This document shows, in pieces, positions 1 to 8,152 of a stretch of 64,000 bases of DNA. Position 1 is the first letter of the stretch; each line of letters opens with the position of its first letter. Source of the stretch: Sphaerimonospora thailandensis (lineage in GTDB: Bacteria > Actinomycetota > Actinomycetes > Streptosporangiales > Streptosporangiaceae). Where the stretch lies: the NCBI RefSeq assembly GCF_016863115.1, contig NZ_BOOG01000013.1, forward strand, positions 62,001 to 126,000. The letters are read 5' to 3'. The notes beneath the pieces were generated by a model. It made no database searches and was not told the DNA's origin. It saw only the letters and a program-made list of their open reading frames with translations. The translations under genes were made by a program, and so were the position numbers.

Positions 1-888
1 TCGTCAAGATATCTATATTTTTGGTTTAGGAGCGAATATTTTCGACGTCAGGCCGCAGCCTTCAAGGGTCAGACGGATATGGCTGACTATTTAAACCTGT
101 CTGACATCAAGTCTCTGAGGGTATCTCTACCGTCTCGTCGACGGCAAGACGCGGCATGTAGCGTTCTAGGCGTGCTCGAGAAAAAAATGACCGTTAACGG
201 GCACATTGCCTCGACATCGCTTGGACTTGCTGCTATCGGCTTCTCGGCCGTAATGCAGAAAGATCAGTCTACCGTTACCCTGACTATAGGTGAGGCTGCC
301 GACGTTTTTGATGGGCCGCATGCGACCCCTACGAAGACTGAGGATGGTCCGTGGTTTCTCAGTATATCGAGTCTGGAAAACGGCTTGCTGAAACTGACGG
401 AGTCGGCACACCTTTCTGAGGATGACTTCGTCAAATGGACGCGTCGCGTCACTCCGGCGGCAGGTGATGTGCTGTTCTCTTATGAGACACGCCTGGGTGC
501 CGCTGCTTTGATGCCGCCGGGTGTGCGCGGATGTTTGGGGCGGAGGATGGCTCTCATGAGAGTTCGGCATGGAGCGATTCAACCGGAGTTGCTACTACAT
601 GCTTTTCTCGGAAGAGAGTTCCAGGAGACGATCCAGCGGCGGGCCATCCATGGCGCCACCGTGGATCGGATCCCCTTGAAGGAGCTTCCAAGCTGGCCGA
701 TCAGGTTGCCGAGAGAAGGTAGGCGAGAGCAGCTTGCCAAGCTTCTACGGTCCCTGCACAACAACATCTTCCGGGCACAGCGAGAGAACCAAACCTTGGC
801 TGAGCTTAGAGACGCATTGCTGCCGAAGCTGATTTCAGGTGAGATCCGTATCAAGGATGCGGAAGGCCTCGTAGAAGGCATGGTCTGA
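1..888 (+). CDS. hsdS: Type I restriction-modification specificity subunit HsdS (5' end outside window)
   Basis: The frame is open from base 1, so the gene enters from the left and only its C-terminal part is seen; the ATG at 79 is internal. The visible protein holds a central conserved spacer helix region, a second target-recognition domain (roughly residues 60-215 counted from base 79) and a distal coiled helix ending in LRDALLPKLISGEI, the usual closing helix of HsdS. HsdS reads the split recognition sequence and docks HsdM and HsdR. hsdR follows 107 bases downstream. The region is less GC-rich than its neighbours, in keeping with horizontal gain of restriction loci. The family call is strong; the target sequence cannot be told. 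Confidence 0.87.
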   Translation, partial: SSRYLYFWFRSEYFRRQAAAFKGQTDMADYLNLSDIKSLRVSLPSRRRQDAACSVLGVLEKKMTVNGHIASTSLGLAAIGFSAVMQKDQSTVTLTIGEAADVFDGPHATPTKTEDGPWFLSISSLENGLLKLTESAHLSEDDFVKWTRRVTPAAGDVLFSYETRLGAAALMPPGVRGCLGRRMALMRVRHGAIQPELLLHAFLGREFQETIQRRAIHGATVDRIPLKELPSWPIRLPREGRREQLAKLLRSLHNNIFRAQRENQTLAELRDALLPKLISGEIRIKDAEGLVEGMV

Positions 889-995
889 CTTCGCATGAAG
901 GTGGCATCGGCTGGAATTGTCAGCATGATGCATGGCTGATCAGGTAGGACCATCGGGGGTCGGTGACGAATAGCTGAGGTAGGAGACGAGGCGTA

Positions 996-3900
996 ATGGG
1001 TAAGCCGGGTCGGCCTCCGACTGAGGAAGACTGGGAGCAGTACGCTCTCGAGTGGCTGGCCGAGTGGGACTGGTTGCCGGTCAAGGGCACTGAGATAGCG
1101 CCTGGCGCCGATCCGGCGCAGCGGCCGTCCTGGGACGAACTGATCATTGGGCCGCGACTCCGGCAGGCGATCGAGCGGATCAACCCGGCCCTCCCGAGCG
1201 TGGCCGTGGATGACGTGATCGCCCAGATGTTGCGCCGGGAGTCGCAGCGTGCGTTCAGCGCGAACCGTCTCATGCATGAGCGGTTGACCCGCGGTGTCAC
1301 CGTTTCCTACCGGGATGCGCATGGCCGGGAGCAGAACCGGACCGCATGGCTGCTGGATTTCGAAAATCCAAGCGCCAACGAGTTTCTCGCGGTCAACCAG
1401 GTCATCATCAAGCACGGCCGGCATCATCGCCGGTTCGACATCGTCTGCTATGTGAACGGGCTGCCGCTGGCGGTCTTCGAACTGAAGAAGGCCGATGATC
1501 CGTACGGCACGACGGAGTCCGCATACCGCCAACTCCAGACATACGTCAGAGAGTTCGGCCCGGTCGGCTTCGCCCTGCCCGCCATTGTGATCGCGAGTGA
1601 CGGGATCACGGCCAGATACGGCACGCCGTTCACTCCCTGGGAGCACATGGCACCGTGGAACACCGACGAAGAGGGGCAGCGCGTCCAGATCGCGCATGGG
1701 GCTGCGCTGGAAGTGCTGATTGCTGGGCTTTTCGATCCCCCTCGATTCATTGACATCATCGCCAACTTCATTTCCTTCTCCAGGAAGAACGGAGGAATCA
1801 AGCGCGTCGCCAAGGCCCACCAGTTCCATGCGGTCAATCTGGCAGTGAGTAGAACACTTCTCGCTGCGGCAAGGGACGGCAGGGCGGGGGTCGTCTGGCA
1901 TACGCAGGGCTCGGGCAAGAGCCTGGAAATGGAATTTTACGCAGCGAAGATTCTCCAACAGCCCGCACTTGGGAACCCCACGATCGTGGTGCTCACTGAC
2001 CGTACTGATCTGGACAATCAGCTCTTCGAGGAGTTCGCGGCAAGTGAGTTGCTGGGCGAGTCGCCGGTTCAGGTTGCATCGCGGGAGGGGTTACGCCGGG
2101 AACTGATTCAGCGACCGACAGGTGGCATCGTCTTCTCCACCTTACAGAAGTTCAGCCTGTCGAAGGAGGAGCGGGAGGCTAGCATCACCGATCATCCGCT
2201 GCTATCGGATCGCCGAAATATCGTCGTGATCGTTGATGAAGCGCATCGCAGTCACTACCGATTCATCGATGGGCTGGCGAAGAACCTGCGGCAGGCCCTT
2301 CCCAATGCCACGTTCATCGCCTTTACGGGCACGCCGATCGCTACCGCCGGGGCCAATACTGAGGCGGTCTTTGGTCCTGTGATCGATGTATACGACCTCA
2401 CAAGAGCCGTTCAAGACGGCGCGACGGTCAAGGTGTACTACGAGAACCGGCACATCCCCGTCCGTTGGCGGGCCGACGTGGACCCTGTGCAGATCGATGA
2501 GCGGGTTGACGATGTGACCGCCGAACTCGACGAGGACGAGCGGCGGGAGGCACAGCACGCTTTCAGTATTTATGAGGAGATGATCCAGGCTGACGGCCGG
2601 CTGGCCAAGGTCGCGGCGGATGTGATCGATCACTGGGAGCGCCGTCGCGAGGGGATGAAGAAGACCACCGGTCACCGAGGCAAGGGCATGATCGTCTGCT
2701 TTTCGCGACTGGTCTGCGCGCGTCTTTATGAGGAGATCATCAAGCTCCGCCCTCAATGGCACCACCCGGACGACGACAAGGGAACGATCAAGGTCGTTTA
2801 TACCTCGCGGCCGTCCGATAAGGCCTCAGTGTCACAGCACAGCCGGAGCGCGGCGCATCTCAAGGAGATCCAACGTCGTGCCGTAGACGCGGACGACGAG
2901 CTTGAGTTGGTCATCGTCCGCGACATGTGGCTCACAGGCTTCGACTCGCCGCCACTGCATACGCTCTACATCGACAAGCCGATGCGTGGAGCGGCCCTCA
3001 TGCAGGCCGTTGCCCGGGTCAACCGCCGGTTCAAGGAGAAGGACGCCGGGCTGGTCGTGGACTACCTCGGCATCGCCGAAAGCCTCACCCAGGCGCTCGC
3101 TCAGTACACCGTCAGGGATCAACGTGAGCGTACGGTCGGAGACGCGATCGCATCCGCGGCCGATCTGGTCGTTGAGCGGCACGATGTCATCTGCGGCATC
3201 CTGTCGGGTTGCGAGTGGCGTTCGGTGCGGGACTCGGGCCGTCGGAGAGCTCACGTCGAGGCCGCTCTCGGTGCCGTGGACTACCTCCGCGACCCGATCA
3301 GAGAGGCGCAGGATCGTGAAGCCAGATTGGAGACGTTACCCAAGCGGTTCGCACAGGCGTACCGGACCATGTCCGCCGCGCTCACTCTGTGTCCTACCCA
3401 TGAGCGTGTCATGCCGCTGATGGCGGACATCAGGTTCTTCGACTCGGTACGCGTATACATGGCCAAGTTCGACGAGGATGGTCGACGGGCCAGAGGGCTG
3501 GCAACGACGCAGGAGATCGAAATCGCTCTTCGGGAACTCGCTGCGCAGGCTCTCGACTTCGGCGAGGTGGTGGACATCTATACCGCAGCGGGGATCGAGA
3601 AGCCCGACATCACCCGGCTCGATGAGGTGTTCATCGAGCGCTTCAGGCAGAGCATGCGGCCCAATCTGGCGATCGAAGCCCTGCGGCGCAGGATCGAAGA
3701 GGAGAACCGCGAGGCGAATCGTCTCAACCTGGTCCGCAGGAACGCCGTCACTTCCAAGATCGAGGAGATGTTCTCAAAACGGATCAGCGCCGCCATGAAC
3801 AGATACACCAACCAGGCGCTGGGCTCAGCACAGATCATTGAACGACTGATCGAACTCGCGCGTGAACTCCAGGCGGACCGGGAGCGTGCCGTCAGGATGG

Positions 3901-4199
3901 GACTCACGGAACCGGAACTCGCGTTTTTCGACGCGGTGGCGGCGAACGAGTCGGCTAAAGAAGTCCTTGGTGACGCGGCTTTGGTAGTGATCGCCCGTGA
4001 ACTTGTCGAAGCCATCCGAGGTGACGCTGTGGTGGACTGGATGGAACGGGCTCAGGTACAGGCCAAGCTGCGCAGCAAGGTCAGATATCTGCTGGCCAAG
4101 CATGGATATCCGCCGGACGGCCAGACTGAGGCGGTCAAGCTGGTGTTGGAGCAGACCAAGGTGCTCGCTCAGGAATGGGCTACCACGGCGATGGGCTGA
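996..4199 (+). CDS. hsdR: Type I restriction enzyme subunit R (HsdR), ATP-dependent translocase/endonuclease
   Basis: A 1067-residue protein of normal HsdR length. In order: an N-terminal PD-(D/E)xK nuclease domain (FDIV near residue 147 and ELKK near 162 supply the acidic and lysine residues), a Walker A motif GSGKS near 305, the DEAH box (VDEAHRS) near 413, helicase motif VI (QAVARVNRR) near 670, and a long helical C-terminus that would bind the methylase core. It translocates DNA and cuts unmethylated foreign DNA together with HsdM and HsdS. The ATG at 996 follows a purine-rich AGGAGACGAGG stretch. It lies downstream of hsdS; an hsdM must lie left of the window if the system is complete. 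No lesion is seen. Confidence 0.96.
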   Translation: MGKPGRPPTEEDWEQYALEWLAEWDWLPVKGTEIAPGADPAQRPSWDELIIGPRLRQAIERINPALPSVAVDDVIAQMLRRESQRAFSANRLMHERLTRGVTVSYRDAHGREQNRTAWLLDFENPSANEFLAVNQVIIKHGRHHRRFDIVCYVNGLPLAVFELKKADDPYGTTESAYRQLQTYVREFGPVGFALPAIVIASDGITARYGTPFTPWEHMAPWNTDEEGQRVQIAHGAALEVLIAGLFDPPRFIDIIANFISFSRKNGGIKRVAKAHQFHAVNLAVSRTLLAAARDGRAGVVWHTQGSGKSLEMEFYAAKILQQPALGNPTIVVLTDRTDLDNQLFEEFAASELLGESPVQVASREGLRRELIQRPTGGIVFSTLQKFSLSKEEREASITDHPLLSDRRNIVVIVDEAHRSHYRFIDGLAKNLRQALPNATFIAFTGTPIATAGANTEAVFGPVIDVYDLTRAVQDGATVKVYYENRHIPVRWRADVDPVQIDERVDDVTAELDEDERREAQHAFSIYEEMIQADGRLAKVAADVIDHWERRREGMKKTTGHRGKGMIVCFSRLVCARLYEEIIKLRPQWHHPDDDKGTIKVVYTSRPSDKASVSQHSRSAAHLKEIQRRAVDADDELELVIVRDMWLTGFDSPPLHTLYIDKPMRGAALMQAVARVNRRFKEKDAGLVVDYLGIAESLTQALAQYTVRDQRERTVGDAIASAADLVVERHDVICGILSGCEWRSVRDSGRRRAHVEAALGAVDYLRDPIREAQDREARLETLPKRFAQAYRTMSAALTLCPTHERVMPLMADIRFFDSVRVYMAKFDEDGRRARGLATTQEIEIALRELAAQALDFGEVVDIYTAAGIEKPDITRLDEVFIERFRQSMRPNLAIEALRRRIEEENREANRLNLVRRNAVTSKIEEMFSKRISAAMNRYTNQALGSAQIIERLIELARELQADRERAVRMGLTEPELAFFDAVAANESAKEVLGDAALVVIARELVEAIRGDAVVDWMERAQVQAKLRSKVRYLLAKHGYPPDGQTEAVKLVLEQTKVLAQEWATTAMG

Positions 4200-4205
4200 G
4201 TCAGG

Positions 4206-4246
4206 AGCGGGCGTCCCGTGCTGTGCGCGGACACGGGACGCCCGCT
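4206..4246. terminator. Perfect 15-bp hairpin between convergent hsdR and LPMO genes
   Basis: Bases 4206-4220 are exactly complementary to 4232-4246 around an 11-base loop. The hairpin starts 7 bases after the hsdR stop and sits 41 bases from the stop of the opposing gene, so it probably ends transcription in both directions. There is no long T run, as is usual in high-GC actinomycetes. Confidence 0.8.
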
Positions 4247-4286
4247 GGCGGTGACTCGGTGATCTACCGGGTCGATTGAGGAAAGG

Positions 4287-5072
4287 TCAGACGGCCTGCC
4301 AGAGCGCCGGGACGTTCGGCGGCTCCCAACCGGTCAGCGCGGTGTGCCCCTGGATGCACCGGTAGGTGCGGCCGTTGTAGGTGACCAGGTCGCCGGTCTT
4401 GTAGGGCGTGCCGGCGGTCCAGGCGCCGCCGGGGGTCGTCGGAGGAGTCGGCGTGGGCGTCGGGGTCGGCCTCGGCGTGGGGCTGGGGCTCGGGGGCGGG
4501 GTCGGGGTGGGAGTCGGCCTCGGGGTCGGCGTGGGGGTGGGGGTGGGGATGCCCGGGCCGCCGGGGCCGACCTGGAGGTCGACGCAGTTGTAGAAGGCCA
4601 TCGCCGTGTCGGCGATGTTCCAGATCGCGAGCAGCTTGATCCGGCCGGTCCTGTTGCCCAGGTTCACCGTGTGCGTGACGGTGGAACCGGGCAGCCTGCC
4701 GCGGTCGTTGAACTGGGCGATCCGCTCGTTGCCGACGTAGTAGTCCCATGTGCTGGTGGAGTGCCGGGCTTCGATCCGCCACTGGAAGTTGACCGTGCTG
4801 CCGACCGTGGTGACCGGCCACGGCTTGCTGTCGTCGTCGAGCGGAGACCACCGGGCATCGCCGGCGCTGCAGTTGCGCTGACCCTTGGGCCCTTCGACGC
4901 TGGCCGGCTCCCAGATGATCTGCCCGCAGTTGGGGACCTTGCCCATGGCGCACCAGGCCTGCCTGCTCGGCGGGTCCGAGATGTAGCCGTGGGCCGAAGC
5001 GGGCGAGGCCATGACCACCACCGATGTGGCGGCGACGGCGAGTCCCGCCAGGGGCGCGAACAGTTTGCGCAT
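4287..5072 (-). CDS. Secreted AA10 lytic polysaccharide monooxygenase with C-terminal chitin/cellulose-binding module
   Basis: A 261-residue preprotein. A Sec-type signal peptide ends ASPASA, leaving His28 as the mature N-terminus (HGYISDPPSRQ), the first ligand of the copper histidine brace; His104 (EARHSTSTW) fits the second. The catalytic domain runs to about residue 172. A Pro-Thr linker (about 173-212) and a CBM5/12-type domain with conserved aromatics (W, Y, W) follow. The enzyme would oxidatively cleave crystalline chitin or cellulose outside the cell. Substrate and regioselectivity cannot be read from the sequence. It stands alone, with no glycoside hydrolase nearby. A palindrome in its promoter suggests sugar-responsive repression. 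Confidence 0.93.
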   Translation of the reverse strand: MRKLFAPLAGLAVAATSVVVMASPASAHGYISDPPSRQAWCAMGKVPNCGQIIWEPASVEGPKGQRNCSAGDARWSPLDDDSKPWPVTTVGSTVNFQWRIEARHSTSTWDYYVGNERIAQFNDRGRLPGSTVTHTVNLGNRTGRIKLLAIWNIADTAMAFYNCVDLQVGPGGPGIPTPTPTPTPRPTPTPTPPPSPSPTPRPTPTPTPTPPTTPGGAWTAGTPYKTGDLVTYNGRTYRCIQGHTALTGWEPPNVPALWQAV

Positions 5073-5105
5073 GTCGTGCTTCCTTCGCTGGGGGGTAGTG
5101 AGGTC

Positions 5106-5134
5106 AATATAAAGGAAAGTTTCCTAACAAAGAA
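5106..5134 (-). promoter_or_regulatory. Candidate LPMO promoter with AGGAAA-G-TTTCCT operator
   Basis: On the minus strand a TTCTTT (5129-5134) and a TATATT (5106-5111) are spaced 17 bases apart, a plausible -35/-10 pair about 35 bases before the LPMO start. Between them lies the inverted repeat AGGAAA-G-TTTCCT (5113-5125). A palindrome between the promoter boxes fits a repressor site. The repressor is not identified. The palindrome is seen directly; promoter function is inference. Confidence 0.5.
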
Positions 5135-5704
5135 CCCTCTGTCAGGACCTGGTATGGATCTCTGTCAGGAGGGTGGCTTGATGGCCGGTCACGACGGTCT
5201 GCCGTCGGCCCGGCTCTTTCGCCCCGTCCCCCACGAGGTCGTACGGGCGCGCGCGGCACCTCGCGGGACGCGGTGCCGGGCAGCACGCTCACCGCGCATG
5301 CCGGGCTCCTCACCGCCGTCGGCCGCGGTATCCCCCTCCGCCGGCGGCAGGTCTGATCGGTCGGCGGCTCGAGAGCAACCGCAGTCTCCCCTGCCCGCCA
5401 AGAGCCCAGAAAGAGCGTGCTGGAGGATCTTTGGGGCATGCCTACGGTAAGTCACTTCCTGGGATGCCAGTGGAAACACTTGCATCAAGTGGCCTAGACG
5501 CGTCGGGACAGCACGATTAAGGATCGGAATATGGCCGCTCGGGGGTGATTGCGCCCGAGAAAATTCACCCCCTTTTGTCCCGATCAATCATTTTCGCCGT
5601 TATGGCGATGGGGGAGTGGGGTGGAAACTCCTCGGCCATTCCAGGGCCCAGGAAAACCTGGCGTCCTGACCTGCCTGAGCCCGACCCGGGCCAAAGGAGG
5701 GAAC
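5135..5704. other. Intergenic stretch without a convincing gene
   Basis: About 570 bases with open frames on both strands, none showing a recognisable domain, ribosome-binding site or conserved composition. A direct repeat CTCTGTCAGGA occurs at about 5138 and 5161. The part from about 5450 onwards is more AT-rich and probably holds the promoter of the exported protein gene at 5705. It may contain decayed coding sequence that I could not identify. Confidence 0.5.
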
Positions 5705-6340
5705 ATGCATCGGAAATCCAGTCGACTCGCCCTGGCTCTCTGCGCCTCTACGCTGACGGCCGGCGGCGTCGCGCTGCTCAGCGGACCCGCCTTCGCCGCG
5801 ACCAGCGGGTGGGAAGACTGCGCCGAAGTCGTCGAGTCGTCCTACTCGGCTTCCGAGATCGCGCTGCCGCTTCAGCTGTCCGAAGTGTCCACGGTCTCCA
5901 CGCCGGTCATCTCACAGCCGGTCATCTCACAGCCGGTGCTCGCACAGCGGGTCATCGCGCAGCCTGTGATCGCGCAGCCGGTCCTCGCCGAGCCGATGAA
6001 TGTCTCGGTCAGCTTCCAGCCCGAGTTCTCAAGCCCGCGGTACTTCCAGAGCGAACGGTTCGTGAGCGAGCCGATCTCGTTCCAGTACCGCAGCGCGCGG
6101 TTCTCGAGCGAGCTCCTGCCGTCGCGGTTCGTGCGCGGCGAGCAGAGTCCGCTCGGTGCCCAGGAGCAGGTCGAGGCCGAGGCAAGCGAGGCGAAGTCCC
6201 GCATCCAGCACCACGCGAACGTGGCCAAGGCACGCATCAACCGTGAGGTGCGGAAGTCCGAGCGACGCATCGCCAGCGAGACGCAGAGGAGCGAGAGCAG
6301 CAGGATGGCGGAGACGTCCTGGCTGTCCGACTGCTGCTAG
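5705..6340 (+). CDS. Exported protein of unknown function with VI(S/A)QP repeats
   Basis: A 211-residue protein. The ATG at 5705 is chosen because AAAGGAGGG lies just upstream; the in-frame ATG at 5549 has no such site. A signal peptide ends GPAFA-A. From about residue 66 a run of five-to-six-residue units follows (VISQP, VISQP, VLAQR, VIAQP, VIAQP, VLAEP). Then come Phe/Ser/Arg-rich segments (QSERFVSEPISFQ), a charged helical part from about 155, and a C-terminus ending SDCC. I recognise no enzyme motif. The signal peptide, repeats and terminal Cys pair suggest a cell-surface or matrix protein. A strong terminator follows at once, so it is monocistronic. Confidence 0.8.
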   Translation: MHRKSSRLALALCASTLTAGGVALLSGPAFAATSGWEDCAEVVESSYSASEIALPLQLSEVSTVSTPVISQPVISQPVLAQRVIAQPVIAQPVLAEPMNVSVSFQPEFSSPRYFQSERFVSEPISFQYRSARFSSELLPSRFVRGEQSPLGAQEQVEAEASEAKSRIQHHANVAKARINREVRKSERRIASETQRSESSRMAETSWLSDCC

Positions 6341-6374
6341 GGACCCGACCCAGGGACCCCGGCCGTCCATTCAG

Positions 6375-6402
6375 GTGGCCCCGTGCTTCGGTGCGGGGCC
6401 AC
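6375..6402 (+). terminator. Rho-independent-type terminator with TTCG tetraloop
   Basis: GTGGCCCCG and CGGGGCCAC pair around an inner stem closed by a TTCG loop, giving about 12 pairs including two G.T wobbles. It begins 34 bases after the stop of the exported protein gene. Confidence 0.82.
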
Positions 6403-6723
6403 TCGCCGTTCCGGAACGTTCCCGAGCCTGCGTCGTCGCATTCGATACCTCTCTGAGCTGCGAGGAAACCAATACGTGGCGGTTAGGTAAACGGTGTCCC
6501 CGCTGGCCAGGCGTAACGTGCTTTTCGGCGGATCGGTTGATTGCGGGGCGTCTCGGCGGGACGCGGATCCGGTTTGCTCGATCGCGGCGATGCTTGCACC
6601 ATGGGCGTGGCTCACCTGGAAGAATCGGCGGGACCGCTAGGGTGATTACTTGAATCGGCTTAACCGGATCGAGAGTAAGACGAAACCGCGCCAGCCGGGG
6701 GGATCGGCGCGAGCGGAGGCGTG
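6403..6723 (+). other. Leader region of the secretion operon; weak promoter only
   Basis: No gene is seen in these 320 bases. TAGGGT at 6638-6643 resembles an actinomycete -10 box, but no clear -35 accompanies it. GGAGG at 6715-6719 is the ribosome-binding site of the first operon gene. The region presumably holds the promoter of the whole 6.7-19.1 kb gene set. Confidence 0.4.
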
Positions 6724-7740
6724 ATGGCTCGCAGGTCAAACGTCCAGCAGGATCCGCGGATCGCTGGCGACCCCGAGTCGTACCCTCCGGAGGGTCCCGA
6801 CGAGGTGACCACGGGCCGGGGCGTCTCCGCCCGGCGCGGAGGCGGGTGGAGCGGCGGCGGAGGCCGCTGGCTCGTCTGGATCGGCCGCGTCGTCCTCTGG
6901 GCTCTGATCATCGTGATCGTCGTCAACGGCGTCCGTGCCCCGTTCGAACGGCTGAGCCAGGGTGGTGACCCGACGACCGCCAGCAGTCCGAGCGACGTGG
7001 GATTCCCGGTCACCGAGGCGTCCGCGTTCGCCAACCAGTTCGCCGCCGTCTACATGAACTACGACGCCGCCAATCCCCAGCAGAGAGCGGAGCGGTTGAA
7101 GTCGTTCCTCCCCGAGGACGAGGATGACAAGCAGTTCGGCTGGAACGGATATGGACGGATGTCCGCCGGGGCGTTCCAGTTCGCCGGAATCAGCGTGATC
7201 GACGCGCACAACGCTCGCGTCACCGTGTCGTACCAGTCCGGCGGCAGGCGCGGGCTGCTCTCCGTGCCCGTCTATTACGACGGCACCGGGTTGGTCGTGT
7301 CGGAGAAGCCGGCGTTGCTGCCCGAGGCGGCGCCGGCCGGTCTGCCCCCGATCTCCGATCCCGACCGCGACTCCGCCGCCGAGGCCGAACTGCGCCCCCA
7401 GCTTGAGGGTTTCTTCAAGGCGTACGCCGCGGGCAACCAGGTGGATCTGCAGCGCTATGTCGCCAACCGGGTGACGATAGAGGGCTTCAACGGGGAGTTC
7501 ACGCTCACCCAGTTGAAGGACGTGATCGTGCCGCCGGGTGAGGCGAACAGCAGGGATGTCACCGCCGTCGTCGTGTGGGCGGTCGCCTCGGGTGGTGCGG
7601 CTCCGACGCAGACCCCGTCCATCGACGACCCGACGAGACAGCCGGGCGGACTCGAGCAGGCCTACCGGCTCACCATCGAGAAGCAGGGTGACAAGTGGTT
7701 CGTCAGGGACGTCCAGGGCGCGAAGCGGCCCGCGGGGTGA
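6724..7740 (+). CDS. TcpC/VirB8-like conjugal transfer membrane protein
   Basis: A 338-residue protein with a Gly-rich cytoplasmic N-terminus, one membrane helix at about residues 49-69 and a large extracytoplasmic part. That part resembles the two NTF2-like domains of TcpC (Tn916 Orf13 family), whose fold matches VirB8; it holds the FANQFAAVYMNYD and GFFKAYAAGNQVDLQRYV segments typical of each domain. TcpC joins the cell-wall-spanning channel of Gram-positive type IV secretion systems. The ATG at 6724 is chosen over the GTG at 6721 because GGAGG ends only one base before the GTG. First gene of the operon. The family call rests on fold-like segments and gene order. Confidence 0.75.
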   Translation: MARRSNVQQDPRIAGDPESYPPEGPDEVTTGRGVSARRGGGWSGGGGRWLVWIGRVVLWALIIVIVVNGVRAPFERLSQGGDPTTASSPSDVGFPVTEASAFANQFAAVYMNYDAANPQQRAERLKSFLPEDEDDKQFGWNGYGRMSAGAFQFAGISVIDAHNARVTVSYQSGGRRGLLSVPVYYDGTGLVVSEKPALLPEAAPAGLPPISDPDRDSAAEAELRPQLEGFFKAYAAGNQVDLQRYVANRVTIEGFNGEFTLTQLKDVIVPPGEANSRDVTAVVVWAVASGGAAPTQTPSIDDPTRQPGGLEQAYRLTIEKQGDKWFVRDVQGAKRPAG

Positions 7741-7790
7741 CGCATGCCCGATCATGTCATCGCTGATCCATACCCCCGGGAGGGCGAGAA

Positions 7791-8123
7791 TTGATTGTGA
7801 AGACCATGGTGGACGGTTTCATCGATGGAATCGTCGGTTCCGGCGGCTTCGGTGGCAGTGTCCACGATCTGGCCGCCGCACCTTCCCCCGAACCGACGAC
7901 GGGCATCAACACCGCGGGGCTGGCGGATTTCCTCCGGACTTTCTTCGCCCCGCTCTTCCTCGCCGTCGTCTCCGTAGTGGCGATCTTCTTTCTCTTCACC
8001 CGCGAGATCACCAGATTTGTGCAGTTCATCATCTTGGCGATCGCAATCGGCGTGATCTTCTATGTGCCCAACATCATCGAGGTGACGGCCAAGGCCATCG
8101 CGGGCGCACTCGGCATCAAGTGA
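7791..8123 (+). CDS. Small two-helix membrane protein of the secretion operon
   Basis: A 110-residue protein starting at TTG 7791, with GGGAGGG five bases upstream. Two hydrophobic helices lie in the second half (about residues 47-68 and 75-97); the first half is Gly/Ala-rich and weakly hydrophobic. Size and topology resemble VirB2/VirB3- or TrbC-type small subunits, but no family motif is plain, so the role is inferred from position between the TcpC-like and TcpE-like genes. Confidence 0.72.
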   Translation: MIVKTMVDGFIDGIVGSGGFGGSVHDLAAAPSPEPTTGINTAGLADFLRTFFAPLFLAVVSVVAIFFLFTREITRFVQFIILAIAIGVIFYVPNIIEVTAKAIAGALGIK

Positions 8124-8152
8124 CCGAGTGATCGGGCGGAGAGGAGGAACGG

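Noticed and set aside
579-1958. Long minus-strand open frame opposite hsdS/hsdR
   Set aside because: Antisense to two clear genes, no recognisable domain, no ribosome-binding site; high-GC DNA commonly yields such shadows.
4344-5450. Plus-strand frames over the LPMO gene rich in Gly/Val
   Set aside because: They are the complement of the Pro-Thr linker; the minus strand encodes a complete LPMO with signal peptide.
5135-5600. Possible decayed regulator gene
   Set aside because: No frame gave a recognisable helix-turn-helix or other domain; left as uncharacterised intergenic sequence.
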